This document shows, piece after piece, positions 53,742 through 63,373 of a stretch of 64,000 nucleotides of DNA; position 1 is the stretch's first letter; the number at the start of each line of letters is the position of its first letter. The stretch is from Actinoallomurus sp048498315 (lineage in GTDB: Bacteria > Actinomycetota > Actinomycetes > Streptosporangiales > Streptosporangiaceae), in contig JBEHYF010000006.1 of the NCBI GenBank assembly GCA_048498315.1, forward strand, positions 1-64,000, written 5' to 3'. The translations under genes and the position numbers were made by a program. Under the pieces are notes generated by a model. That model was not told the origin of the DNA. It ran no database searches and saw nothing but the letters and a program-made list of their open reading frames with translations.

Positions 53742-54629
53742 ATGAACGCCGAGCTGGAGAAGCGGCTGCGCGTGGCCGGGCTCGATCCACAGGCTGTGGA
53801 CGGGCTCGTCCGTACGGCACTGGCCGAGGACGGCGGCAGGGACGTCACCAGCGAACCGATCTTCGCCGCGGACGCCACCGCCCGCGCCGACCTGGTGACA
53901 CGGCAGGACGGCGTGGTCGCGGGCATCCCGGTCGCCGAGGCGGTGTTCGCCGCCGTCGGCGTCACGGCCATGGCGCGTGCGGCCGACGGGGACCGCGTCC
54001 GGGCCGGTGACGTGCTGCTCACCGTGGACGGCCCGCTCGTCCCGCTGCTGCGGGCCGAACGCACCGCACTGAACTTCCTGACCCACCTGTCCGGCGTCGC
54101 AACCCTCACCCGCCGCTGGGCGGACGCCATCGACGGCACCGGCGCGCGGGTCCGCGACACCCGCAAGACGCTGCCCGGCCTGCGGGCGCTGCAGAAGTAC
54201 GCGGTGCGCTGTGGCGGCGGCGTGAACCACCGGATGTCCCTCGCCGACGCGGCGTTGATCAAGGATAACCACGTCGCCGCGGCCGGTTCGGTGACCGCCG
54301 CGTTCGCCGCCGTCCAGGCCGCCGGCCTGCACGTCCAGGTGGAGTGCGACGCGCTGGAGCAGGTCCGCGAGGCGCTGGAGGCGGGCGCCCGCTCCATCCT
54401 GCTCGACAACATGGAGCCCGCGCTGATGCGCGAGGCAGTGCGCCTCGTGGCCGGCCGCGCGGAGCTGGAGGCCAGCGGCGGCCTCACTTTGGACGGGGCC
54501 CGAGATGTGGCCGAGACCGGCGTCGACTACCTTGCCGTCGGAGCGCTGACTCATTCGGCGCCCGCGCTCGACATCGGCCTTGACCTCAGACAGCGGGGAC
54601 CTGATGCTGCTCACGATCGACGTCGGTAA
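53742..54629 (+). CDS. nadC: Nicotinate-nucleotide pyrophosphorylase (quinolinate phosphoribosyltransferase)
   Basis: 295 residues from ATG 53742 with GGAG upstream. It makes nicotinate mononucleotide from quinolinate and PRPP. TLVTRQDGVVAGIPVAEAVF is followed by ERTALNFLTHLSGVATLTRR, the catalytic DTRKTLPGLRALQKYAVRCG and KDNHVAAAG. DNMEPALMREAV and GGLTLDGARDVAETGVDYLA are the phosphate-binding strands. Its 3' end overlaps coaX by 26 bases, so the two must be translated together. Confidence 0.97.
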   Translation: MNAELEKRLRVAGLDPQAVDGLVRTALAEDGGRDVTSEPIFAADATARADLVTRQDGVVAGIPVAEAVFAAVGVTAMARAADGDRVRAGDVLLTVDGPLVPLLRAERTALNFLTHLSGVATLTRRWADAIDGTGARVRDTRKTLPGLRALQKYAVRCGGGVNHRMSLADAALIKDNHVAAAGSVTAAFAAVQAAGLHVQVECDALEQVREALEAGARSILLDNMEPALMREAVRLVAGRAELEASGGLTLDGARDVAETGVDYLAVGALTHSAPALDIGLDLRQRGPDAAHDRRR

Positions 54630-55395
54630 CACGCACACCGTGCTCGGCCTCTTCCACGGGGAGGAGATCATCGAGCACTGGCGGATCAACACCGACGCCC
54701 GGCGCACCGCGGACGAGATCGCGGTGGTGCTGCAGGGCCTGGTGCAGCAGAGCCCGCTCCTGGCCGACAGCGACATCAGCGGCATCGCGCTGTGCTCGAC
54801 CGTCCCCTCGGTGCTGCACGAGATGCGGGAGATGTGCCGCCGCTACTACGGCGACGTGTCCGCCGTCATCGTCGAGCCCGGCGTCAAGACCGGCGTCCCG
54901 GTGCGGATGGACAACCCCAAGGAGGTCGGCTCCGACCGCATCATCAACGCCCTGGCCGCGGCCCATGTGTACGGCGGCCCGGCGATCGTCGTGGACTTCG
55001 GCACCGCGACGACGTTCGACGCGGTGTCGGCCAAGGGCGAGTACGTCGGCGGCGCGATCGCGCCCGGCATCGAGATCTCCGTCGACGCGCTGTCCGCCCG
55101 CGGCGCGCAGCTCCACAAGGTCGAGCTGGTCCGGCCCCGGCACGTGATCGGCAAGAACACCGTCGAGGCGCTGCAGGCCGGCATCATCTTCGGCTTCGCC
55201 GGCCAGGTGGACGGCGTGGTGCGGCGCATGTCCGAGGAGCTGACCGATGACCCCGACGACGTCACCGTCGTCGCGACCGGCGGCCTCGCGCCGCTGGTGC
55301 TGGACGAGGCCCGCAGCATCGACGTCTACGACCCGTGGCTCACCCTCGTCGGCCTGCGCCTGGTCTACGAACGCAACGTCGCCGTCTCCTCATGA
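54604..55395 (+). CDS. coaX: Type III pantothenate kinase
   Basis: 263 residues from ATG 54604. A TTG at 54580 is in frame, but the family begins MLLTIDVGNTHTVLG. It phosphorylates pantothenate as the first step of CoA synthesis. The ASKHA-fold phosphate loops are DVGNTHTVLGLF and VDFGTATTFDA, with VRMDNPKEVGSDRIINALAA and GAIAPGIEISVDALSARGAQ binding pantothenate. Type III enzymes are not feedback-inhibited by CoA. Lying directly after nadC and not far from panC-panD, it ties the NAD and CoA blocks together. Confidence 0.96.
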   Translation: MLLTIDVGNTHTVLGLFHGEEIIEHWRINTDARRTADEIAVVLQGLVQQSPLLADSDISGIALCSTVPSVLHEMREMCRRYYGDVSAVIVEPGVKTGVPVRMDNPKEVGSDRIINALAAAHVYGGPAIVVDFGTATTFDAVSAKGEYVGGAIAPGIEISVDALSARGAQLHKVELVRPRHVIGKNTVEALQAGIIFGFAGQVDGVVRRMSEELTDDPDDVTVVATGGLAPLVLDEARSIDVYDPWLTLVGLRLVYERNVAVSS

Positions 55396-55465
55396 CCCGG
55401 CGGGCGTACGGAGGGGGCCTGCGAGGCGGCCGAGCGGGGTGCGACAGGCCGGTAGCCTTCTTGCC

Positions 55466-56953
55466 GTGAGCGAGCCCTACGAGGACCTTCCGGAGCAGAT
55501 GCGGGTCCGCCGCGAGAAGGTGGACCGCCTGCGCGCGAGCGGCGTCGACCCGTACCCGCTCGGCTTCCCCCGCACGGCCACGATCGCGGAGATCCGCGCG
55601 AAGTATCCCGACCTGGAGCCCGGCGCCTCGACCGGGGAGAAGGTCGGCGTCACCGGCCGGGTCATGCTCGCCCGCAACACCGGCAAGCTGTGCTTCGCCA
55701 CGATCCGCGACGGCAGCGGCGACATCCAGATCATGCTGTCCCTCGCCAAGGTCGGCGCGGAGGCCCTGGAGTCGTGGAAGCGCGATATCGACCTCGGCGA
55801 CCACATCGGCGTCGAGGGCGAGGTCGTCACGTCCAAGCGCGGCGAGCTGTCGGTCATGGCGGACCGGTTCGCGCTCACGTCCAAGGCGCTGCGCCCGCTC
55901 CCGGAGAAGCACGCCGGCCTGACCGACCCCGAGCAGCGCGTCCGGATGCGCTACGTCGACCTCATCGTCAACGACGAGGCGCGGCGCATGGCCCGGCTGC
56001 GCAGCGACGCGGTCCGCGCGATCCGGGAGTACCTCACCGGCCGCGGCTTCCTCGAGGTCGAGACCCCGATGCTGCAGCCGATCCACGGCGGGGCGGCGGC
56101 GCGTCCGTTCACGACGCACATCAACGCCTACGACATGGACCTGTACCTGCGCATCGCGATCGAGCTGTACCTCAAGCGGCTCGTCGTCGGCGGCATCGAG
56201 AAGGTCTTCGAGGTCAACCGCAACTTCCGCAACGAGGGCGCCGACGCCACGCACAACCCCGAGTTCACCATGCTGGAGGCGTACGAGGCGTACGGCGACT
56301 ACGACACGATGGCCACGCTCACCCGCGAGCTGTATCAGGCCGCCGTCGTCGCCGCGCTCGGCACCACCGTCGTCGTGCACAAGGGCCAGGAAATCGACCT
56401 GGCCGGCAACGAGTGGCCGCAGGTCACGCTGTACGGCGCGGTGTCGGAGGCGGTCGGCGAGGAGATCACCACCGCGACGCCGATCGACCAGGTGCGCAAG
56501 GTCTTCGAGCACCGCGGCCTGGAGTACGACCCGGCGTGGGGCCAGGGCAAGCTGGTGCAGGAGCTGTTCGAGGAACTGGTCGAGCACACCCTCGTCCAGC
56601 CGACGTTCGTACGCGACTACCCGCTGGAGACCTCGCCGCTCACCCGGCAGCACCGCGACGACCCGCTGCTCACCGAGAAGTGGGACCTCATCGGCTTCGG
56701 CACCGAGCTGGGCACCGCGTACTCGGAGCTGATCGACCCGATCGAGCAGCGCCGGCGGCTCACCGAGCAGTCGCTGAAGGCTGCCGGCGGCGACCCCGAG
56801 GCGATGCAGCTCGACGAGGACTTCCTGCGCGCCCTGGAATACGCGATGCCCCCGACGGGCGGCGTCGGCATCGGCATCGACCGGATGATCATGGCCTTCA
56901 CCGGCAAGAACATCCGCGAGACCATGCTGTTCCCCTTGGTCAAGCCCGAATAG
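55466..56953 (+). CDS. lysS: Lysyl-tRNA synthetase (class II)
   Basis: GTG start at 55466; 495 residues. The N-terminal OB-fold (VGVTGRVMLARNTGKLCFAT) binds the anticodon. Class II motif 2 is FEVNRNFRNEGADATHNPEF, and motif 3 is GVGIGIDRMIMAFTG. The motif 1 region is FLEVETPMLQPIHGG. It charges tRNA-Lys in the cytoplasm. Such a synthetase could also supply Lys-tRNA to the MprF-like protein. There is no fused membrane domain as in LysX. Confidence 0.97.
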   Translation: MSEPYEDLPEQMRVRREKVDRLRASGVDPYPLGFPRTATIAEIRAKYPDLEPGASTGEKVGVTGRVMLARNTGKLCFATIRDGSGDIQIMLSLAKVGAEALESWKRDIDLGDHIGVEGEVVTSKRGELSVMADRFALTSKALRPLPEKHAGLTDPEQRVRMRYVDLIVNDEARRMARLRSDAVRAIREYLTGRGFLEVETPMLQPIHGGAAARPFTTHINAYDMDLYLRIAIELYLKRLVVGGIEKVFEVNRNFRNEGADATHNPEFTMLEAYEAYGDYDTMATLTRELYQAAVVAALGTTVVVHKGQEIDLAGNEWPQVTLYGAVSEAVGEEITTATPIDQVRKVFEHRGLEYDPAWGQGKLVQELFEELVEHTLVQPTFVRDYPLETSPLTRQHRDDPLLTEKWDLIGFGTELGTAYSELIDPIEQRRRLTEQSLKAAGGDPEAMQLDEDFLRALEYAMPPTGGVGIGIDRMIMAFTGKNIRETMLFPLVKPE

Positions 56954-57225
56954 TCACGCACGCTGCGGGGCGGCGTCAGAAGCCCCCGGCCGCCCAGGAC
57001 CGATCGGCACGGCCGAGAGATCGCCCCCAAGAGAACGGCCGGCCGCCGGGTGACCTCATGGGCCACCGCCGTGCGGCTGCTGGGGCGGTAGCGGGCGTGC
57101 CCTTCCGGCGGGACGCCGCAGCGGCTCGGTCGGCGAAGATGCGGGGACGCGTGCCCAGGAGCTTTCGATATCGGACCCGAGCCGTTCACGCGCGACTTCC
57201 ACGCCGTCTAACTGCGACACAACCT

Positions 57226-57242
57226 GCTACATCGTATGTAGC
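57226..57242. promoter_or_regulatory. Perfect palindrome GCTACAT-CGT-ATGTAGC
   Basis: The arms GCTACAT and ATGTAGC are perfectly complementary around CGT. The site is 57 bases upstream of the start of a small open frame with its own strong ribosome binding site. This is how operators of autoregulated antitoxin or small regulator genes look. Confidence 0.5.
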
Positions 57243-57298
57243 AATGGTTGCGGCAGAGTCTGCCCTAACGGTCGAGTCGCGGTGAGGGAGGGCGTGAG

Positions 57299-57487
57299 AT
57301 GGCCGCCGGCAACCGTCTGCCCGTTCCAGTGTCCGATGAGATCAAGGAACTCATCGATGCCGTGCGAACGCCGGGCACGCCGGAGAACGCGGCCATACAG
57401 CAGGGGAGTCGGCACCCTGCAGCCGTTCATAGCGCGAGCCCAACGCACGGCCGGTCGACCGGGATGGCTGATCTGAGGACGGGACGG
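57299..57487 (+). pseudogene. Truncated small regulator- or antitoxin-like gene
   Basis: ATG 57299 follows GAGGGAGGGC. The first 30-35 residues look like a genuine N-terminus (AAGNRLPVPVSDEIKELIDA, then VRTPGTPENAAI). After about residue 36 the frame drifts into sequence antisense to the P450 gene and the reading becomes arbitrary. A gene beginning like a small DNA-binding or antitoxin protein, with a palindrome upstream, appears to have lost its 3' part next to the P450 stop. I cannot name its family. The end coordinate is only where protein-like sequence fades out. Confidence 0.4.
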
Positions 57488-57497
57488 CCGATCGCGC

Positions 57498-58685
57498 TCA
57501 GCCCAGGCGGACCGGGAGTTCGGACATGCCGCGCAGGATCAGGTTCGGCTTGTAGGACGGTTCGCCGGCCAGGGCCAGGTCGCGGCGGGCGAGGGCGGTC
57601 AGGGCGACCCGGCCTTCCAGACGGGCCAGCGGGGCGCCCAGGCAGAAGTGGATGCCCAGCCCGAATGCCAGGTGGCGCTCGGGCGCGCGGGTGACGTCGA
57701 GGCGGTCGGGGTCGGGGAACACCTCGGGGTCGCGGTTGGCGGCGCCGAGCAGCAGCATGATGGCCTCGCCCTTGCGGACGTGCTGCCCGGCGACCTCGGC
57801 ATCCTCCAGCGCGACGCGGCCGCTGAGCTGCACGGGCGGGTCGTAGCGCAGCAGTTCTTCGACGACGGCGGGGGCCTGGCCGAGGTCGGCGCGGAAGCGG
57901 GCGAGCTCGTCCGGGTGGCGTAGCAGGGCGAGCGTGCCGTTGGCGATGAGGTTGACCGTGGTCTCGTGGCCGGCGACGAGCAGCAGGATGCAGGTGGCGA
58001 TCAGCTCGTCCTCCGACAGCTCGTCGATTCCGGCGAGGGCGCTGAGCAGGTCGTCGCGCGGCTCGGCGCGGCGGCGAGCGGCCAGCTCGCGGAAGTAGCC
58101 GGCGAACTCCAGGCGGGCGTCCTCCCGCCGCCCGCGCTCGGCGGGCGGGATGACGAAGTCCGGGTCGAGGCCGCGGGCGAGCGCGTGGGACCAGCCCTTG
58201 AACCGTTCGTGGTCCGCGGCCGGCACGCCCAGCATCTCGCTGATCACGGCGACCGGCAGCGGGTAGGCGAACGTGGAGATCAGGTCGACCTCGCCGCGCA
58301 GGCCGGACAGCAGCTCGTCGACGAGGGCGGTCACCCGCGGCCGGAGGCGTTCGACGAACCGGGCGGTGAACGCCTTGCTGACGAGGCGGCGCAGCCGGGT
58401 GTGGTCGGGCGGGTCGAGGACGAGGAAGGACCGGGCCTTGGGCGGTACGCGGTCGCCGCGCAGCCGTGCCGGGCCGTCGCCGTGGCCGAAGCGCGGGTCG
58501 CGCAGGATCTTCGCGCAGACATCGAACGAGAGGGTGATCCACAGGCCGCCCGGCGTGCGCTGGAGCTGCTGGAGCGGGGCACCGGTGCGCAGGCGGCGGT
58601 AGTGCGCGTACGGGTCGGTGTGGAAGTCGGGGTCGAACGGGTCGAAGCCGAGCAGGTCGCGGACCCCGACGCCGAGATCGGTCAT
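57498..58685 (-). CDS. Cytochrome P450 (CYP), iclR operon
   Basis: 395 residues from ATG 58685. The I-helix is LLLVAGHETTVNLIANG, ExxR is in VVEELLRYDPPVQLSGR, and the heme loop FGLGIHFCLGAPLARLEG has Cys348. The P450 is the second gene after iclR, 39 bases downstream on the same strand, so it is very likely under IclR control. Ferredoxin and reductase partners are not encoded nearby. The substrate is unknown. It is not closely similar to the P450 at 44 kb apart from shared family motifs, so the two do not look like a recent duplication. Confidence 0.94.
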   Translation of the reverse strand: MTDLGVGVRDLLGFDPFDPDFHTDPYAHYRRLRTGAPLQQLQRTPGGLWITLSFDVCAKILRDPRFGHGDGPARLRGDRVPPKARSFLVLDPPDHTRLRRLVSKAFTARFVERLRPRVTALVDELLSGLRGEVDLISTFAYPLPVAVISEMLGVPAADHERFKGWSHALARGLDPDFVIPPAERGRREDARLEFAGYFRELAARRRAEPRDDLLSALAGIDELSEDELIATCILLLVAGHETTVNLIANGTLALLRHPDELARFRADLGQAPAVVEELLRYDPPVQLSGRVALEDAEVAGQHVRKGEAIMLLLGAANRDPEVFPDPDRLDVTRAPERHLAFGLGIHFCLGAPLARLEGRVALTALARRDLALAGEPSYKPNLILRGMSELPVRLG

Positions 58686-58724
58686 GGCCCTCCTTCTCCC
58701 CGGCGTTACCGCCTCGAGAGTGGA

Positions 58725-59489
58725 TCAGCTGGTCAAGTGATATGCGGCGTATTCGATGCGTTCGCGGGCCTGCAGGAGCAGCGCGGAGATCTCCCGTTCC
58801 CGCGCGTCGTCGAGGCGTACGGCCGGGACCGACACGCTGATCGCGTCGCGGGCGGGCCGCCGTAGCCGCAGCACGACGCCGATGCAGCACACTCCCGGGG
58901 TGTTCTCCCCGCGGTCGACGGCGTGGCCGCGCTCGCGCACCCGCCGCAGCTCGGCGAGGAGCGCGGAGCGGTCGGTGATGGTGCGATCGGTCCTCCGCTC
59001 CAGGTCGGCGGGCGCGCGCAGGTCGGGCTGGTCGGCGAGCAGCGCCTTGCCCAGGGCGGTGGCGTGCGCGGGCACCCGGCGGCCGACCCGGATCACCGGG
59101 CGCAGGTTGTGCCGGGACGGCCGGGAGGACAGGTAGACCACGTCGCCGTCGTCGAGCCGGCCGAAGTGCACGGTCTCGCCGGTCACCTCGGCGAGCCAGT
59201 CGAGGGTCTCGTGCGCCATGCCGACGACCGGGTCGCCGTCGATGTAGGAGGCGCCGACGAGCAGGGCCCGCATGCCGATGCGGTACAGGGTGCCGGTCGG
59301 GTCGGTCTCGACCCAGCCGAGCTGCACGAGTGTGCGCAGCAGCGCGTACAGGCTGCTCTTGGGGTAGCCGAGCTCGTGCTGGATCTCCGTCAGGCTGTTC
59401 ATGCCGCCCTGGCGGGCGAAGAAGTCCAGCAGCGCGACCGTGCGCATTGCGGACTTCACGCCCGGCGGCGTCCCCTCGGATGCGTCCAT
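58725..59489 (-). CDS. IclR-family transcriptional regulator
   Basis: 254 residues from ATG 59489 with AAGGGG upstream. The winged HTH (SAMRTVALLDFFARQGGMNS, then YPKSSLYALLRTLVQLGWV) is at about 14-70. The effector domain carries LGKALLADQP and ENTPGVCCIGVVLR. It would regulate the P450 gene downstream, and perhaps the ATPase gene that starts 162 bases away on the other strand. An inverted repeat in the divergent region is a candidate binding site. IclR regulators usually respond to small aromatic or organic acids. Confidence 0.92.
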   Translation of the reverse strand: MDASEGTPPGVKSAMRTVALLDFFARQGGMNSLTEIQHELGYPKSSLYALLRTLVQLGWVETDPTGTLYRIGMRALLVGASYIDGDPVVGMAHETLDWLAEVTGETVHFGRLDDGDVVYLSSRPSRHNLRPVIRVGRRVPAHATALGKALLADQPDLRAPADLERRTDRTITDRSALLAELRRVRERGHAVDRGENTPGVCCIGVVLRLRRPARDAISVSVPAVRLDDAREREISALLLQARERIEYAAYHLTS

Positions 59490-59581
59490 TCGAGCCCCTT
59501 CGGAAGCGCCCCGGCGGCGCTTCTTCGCGCGATCCGGCGACCACGCCGGAGCCATGGACAGCTTAGTCCCGTTCAAGCCTT

Positions 59582-59597
59582 GTTCATATATGTAAAC
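59582..59597. promoter_or_regulatory. Candidate operator GTTCATATATGTAAAC
   Basis: This AT-rich near-palindrome (GTT/AAC ends, ATATAT centre, one mismatch pair) lies in the divergent region between iclR and the ABC ATPase gene, about 54 bases before the ATPase start. It stands out in a GC-rich context and is the best candidate for an IclR or LacI binding site. Confidence 0.4.
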
Positions 59598-59650
59598 ACC
59601 GATTATGGTTGTGGACACTTTTCGCAGCCGAGCATTCAGGGGAGCCAGAG

Positions 59651-60883
<1,233 letters not shown>

Positions 60884-60897
60884 CCGAGCCGTCCCTT

Positions 60898-60931
60898 CGT
60901 CCCGGAGCCCGCGCTCGCGGGTTCCGGGACG
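60898..60931. terminator. Bidirectional terminator between msiK and lacI genes
   Basis: CGTCCCGGA-CCCGC and GCGGG-TCCGGGACG form a 14-bp stem with minor bulges and a short CTC loop. It lies between the convergent ABC ATPase and LacI genes. Confidence 0.8.
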
Positions 60932-60946
60932 TCGGCGTTTCCGGGC

Positions 60947-61936
60947 TCAGGTCGATTCGCGGACGACCAGTTCGGGCGCCAGGACGACCTGCCGGTGCTC
61001 GTGTTCGTCGGCGTCGCCCGCCTCCGCCACGGCCAGTTCCGCCGCGACCCGGCCGAGTTCGCCGCGCGGCCGGCGCACGGTCGTCAGCGGCACCACTGCC
61101 GTCGCGGCGATCTCCAGGTCGTCGTAGCCGACCACGCTGACCTCCGACGGCACCTTCACGCCCGCCCGCACCAGCTCGTTCAGCAGGCCGACGGCCAGGC
61201 CGTCGTTCGCGCACAGCACCGCGGTCGGCAGCGGATCGATCTCCAGCACCCGCCGCGCCGCCTCGCGGCCCGCGGTCGGCGTCGGCTCCGGCACGTCGAC
61301 CACGACCGGCGCCGCAGCGTCCTCGGCGCGCACCGCGGCCGCCACTCCGTCGAGACGGTCCCGCGGCGGTCCCGGACTCAGCCGTCCGGTCACGTACGCG
61401 ATGCGGCGGTGCCCGCGGTCGAGGACGTGGCGGGCGGCCAGCTCGCCGCCGGCCCGGTGGTCGACGCGGGCCACGCAGGCGTCGCCCGCCGCGCGGTCGA
61501 GCAGCACCACCGCCAGGCCGCGGGCGCGCAGCGCCGCGATCCGCCGGTGGTCCAGCCCGATCGGGGTGACGATGACGCCGGAGACGTACTGCTCCTCGAA
61601 GAAGTCGACGCACCGTTGCTCGCCGGCCGCCGATCCGTCGCTGCTGCACCACAGGATCTCGAAGCCGTCGGCGCTCATCGCGGCCTGCACGCTCCGGCCG
61701 AGCTCAGTGGCGTACGGGTCGGCCATGCTCTCCACCAGCAGCCCGAAGGTGCGGCCGCGGCCCTGCCGGAGCTGCCGTGCGCTCTCGTTGCGGACGAACC
61801 CCAGCTCGCCGATGGCGGCCTGGACACGGATGCGGGTGGCTTCGGCCACGAGATTTGGCCGATTTAGGACGTTCGAAACCGTGCCAACGGAGACGCCGGC
61901 GTGTATCGCCACATCACGAATGCTGACCCGCGACAC
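60947..61936 (-). CDS. LacI-family transcriptional regulator
   Basis: 329 residues from GTG 61936, chosen because GGGGAAGG lies nine bases upstream; a GTG at 61945 would be too close to it. The LacI HTH (VSIRDVAIHAGVSVGTVSNV) and hinge are followed by the periplasmic-binding-protein-like sugar domain (TFGLLVESMADPYATELGRS, then DLEIAATAVVPLTTVRRP). It is convergent to the MsiK-type ATPase gene, so it probably controls carbohydrate use, though the operator and ligand are unknown. Related CebR/MalR-type proteins in Streptomyces act in that way. Confidence 0.92.
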   Translation of the reverse strand: MSRVSIRDVAIHAGVSVGTVSNVLNRPNLVAEATRIRVQAAIGELGFVRNESARQLRQGRGRTFGLLVESMADPYATELGRSVQAAMSADGFEILWCSSDGSAAGEQRCVDFFEEQYVSGVIVTPIGLDHRRIAALRARGLAVVLLDRAAGDACVARVDHRAGGELAARHVLDRGHRRIAYVTGRLSPGPPRDRLDGVAAAVRAEDAAAPVVVDVPEPTPTAGREAARRVLEIDPLPTAVLCANDGLAVGLLNELVRAGVKVPSEVSVVGYDDLEIAATAVVPLTTVRRPRGELGRVAAELAVAEAGDADEHEHRQVVLAPELVVREST

Positions 61937-62400
61937 CCCGCTCACCTTCCCCCGATGCGGTTTCCGCAGCTTGACAGGGGTGATCAACCGTGTCCGATGC
62001 GTTATGTGACGGAGTGTTTTTACCTGCACACACGCCGTAGTATTCGAACCCTTGACGGTCCGGACCGGGCCGCTTAGCGTTCCGGTCGGAGCGTAGCTTG
62101 AAACGATTCACGATCTTTGCCGGGCCGTTGCGTGAAGGGATGGGGGCGAGTGGCGCACAGATGACCTCATCCGACCACGCCGGAGGCGGCCCTGGCAGCT
62201 CCGCCGGGACGTTTCCTCGCGGACACGAGGTGACTTCCTTGCTCGACTCTTCAACGTACGAATCGTTACCTGGAGTTCCCGCCGCACGCATCGATTTCGT
62301 TCGGGCGGCCACCTCCGGTCAAGCGCGTAAAGGCCTACCCGTGCCTATGCGGCCGGCGCCGCATCCCCGCAGTCATCACCCCGGGACGAGGGAGGACGGA
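61937..62400. other. Intergenic stretch between LacI and LuxR-type genes
   Basis: There is no convincing gene. A frame runs open from 62098 into the small HTH gene, but its first 100 residues are composition-driven. AT-rich patches near 62000-62045 (TTATGTGACGG; GTTTTTACCTGC) are likely the lacI promoter. GAGGGAGGACGGA at the end is the ribosome binding site of the HTH gene. Confidence 0.5.
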
Positions 62401-62631
62401 GTGGAACAGGCCACACTCACCCGCCGTGGCACCGAGGACCCGCGTCTGAGCGAGGACGAACTCCGCTTGCTCGCGCAGATCGCCACAGGTGTCACCGCGG
62501 ATGTGGCGGCGCGGAAACTCGAGCTCAGCGCGCGCACGCTGCGGAGGAGGCTGCGATCCATATGTGATCGGCTCGACGTCAACACCCCCATCGAGGCCGT
62601 CGTCTGGGCGGCGCGGCGGCAGCTCATCTGA
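62401..62631 (+). CDS. Small LuxR-type helix-turn-helix protein
   Basis: GTG start at 62401 with GAGGGAGGAC upstream; 76 residues. Nearly the entire protein is a single HTH: LSEDELRLLAQIATGVTADV, then ARKLELSARTLRRRLRSICD and RLDVNTPIEAVVWAARR. There is no receiver or sensor domain, so it resembles the stand-alone LuxR C-terminal regulators common in actinomycetes. It may act alone as a dimer or with another protein. Targets are unknown. Confidence 0.8.
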   Translation: MEQATLTRRGTEDPRLSEDELRLLAQIATGVTADVAARKLELSARTLRRRLRSICDRLDVNTPIEAVVWAARRQLI

Positions 62632-62709
62632 CGCGTCGGGAACCGGGCGGCGTGCGGGCCTCGTGTCGCCCCGGCGGGCGCCGGCGCGGCGGCGCCCGGC
62701 TAGGGTCAC

Positions 62710-63231
62710 GTGTTCGTGGAAATAGCGATCCGCCGCGCCCGTGCCACCGACGTCCGGGGGATCCGGCGTCTGGTCGACATGTACTCCGGTCCGGGGCGGT
62801 TGCTGGCCAAGCCGACCGTGACCCTCTATGAGGACGTCCAGGAGTTCTGGGTCGCCGAGGACCGTTCGTCCGGTGACGTCGTGGGCTGCGGCGCCCTGCA
62901 CGTGATGTGGGAGGATCTCGCCGAGGTCCGCACGGTGGCGGTCGACCCGGCCTGCCGCGGCCACGGCGTCGGGCACCGCATCGTCGCGCGGCTCCTCGAC
63001 ACCGCGCGCGAGCTCGGCGTCCGGCGGGTGTTCTGCCTGACGTTCGAGGTGGACTTCTTCTCTCACCACGGCTTCCGGCCGATCCAGGGCACGCCGGTCG
63101 CCCCGGAGGTCTACGAGGAACTGCTTCGTTCCTATGACGACGGCGTGGCGGAATTCCTCGACCTGGACCGGGTCAAGCCGAACACACTGGGCAACACCCG
63201 CATGCTCCTGCACCTCGAGGGGCACAGATGA
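62710..63231 (+). CDS. GNAT acetyltransferase, amino-acid N-acetyltransferase (ArgA-like) type
   Basis: 173 residues from GTG 62710 (GTG 62716 is the alternative). The sequence IRRARATDVRGIRRLVDMYS, then EDLAEVRTVAVDPACRGHGV and GHRIVARLLDTARELGVRRV is a GNAT with the acetyl-CoA loop RGHGVG. The later CLTFEVDFFSHHGFRPIQGT is typical of the short ArgA-like glutamate N-acetyltransferases of actinobacteria (Rv2747 type). It would make N-acetylglutamate for arginine synthesis. That specificity is by similarity only. It is followed by short repeats and the RDD gene. Confidence 0.85.
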   Translation: MFVEIAIRRARATDVRGIRRLVDMYSGPGRLLAKPTVTLYEDVQEFWVAEDRSSGDVVGCGALHVMWEDLAEVRTVAVDPACRGHGVGHRIVARLLDTARELGVRRVFCLTFEVDFFSHHGFRPIQGTPVAPEVYEELLRSYDDGVAEFLDLDRVKPNTLGNTRMLLHLEGHR

Positions 63232-63373
63232 GCGAGCCGGAAGGGCGCGACGCCGCCTGGACTGAGGAGCGCAGGGAGCGAAGCGACCGGAGCGAGGAGG
63301 GAAGGCGGCGTCTGAAGGCGTCCTGGAGGCTGAGCGGGAAGCACAGATGAGCAGGGAGCACAGATGAGCGAGG
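63222..63373 (+). repeat. Triplicated ATGAGC junction and REP-like GGAGCGAAGCGA repeats
   Basis: The motif CACAGATGAGC occurs at 63223, 63342 and 63360. Between the first two are GAGCG-rich units such as GGAGCGAAGCGACC, which resemble dispersed actinomycete REP-like elements. The repeats look like duplicated copies of the start region of the RDD gene. A 40-codon open frame (63228-63350) begins with the first copy. Confidence 0.55.
63228..63350 (+). other. 40-residue open frame made by the repeats, probably not a gene
   Basis: ATG 63228 overlaps the GNAT stop (ATGA) and gives MSEPEGRDAAWTEERRERSD and 20 more charged residues, ending at TGA 63348-63350, which overlaps another ATG. The composition (Arg/Glu/Ser) comes from the GAGCG repeat. 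It might be translated by coupling, but no function or conservation can be judged. Confidence 0.3.

Noticed and set aside
62098..62400. N-terminal extension of the small LuxR-type protein
   Set aside because: No family similarity in the first 100 residues. GTG 62401 has a near-perfect ribosome binding site.
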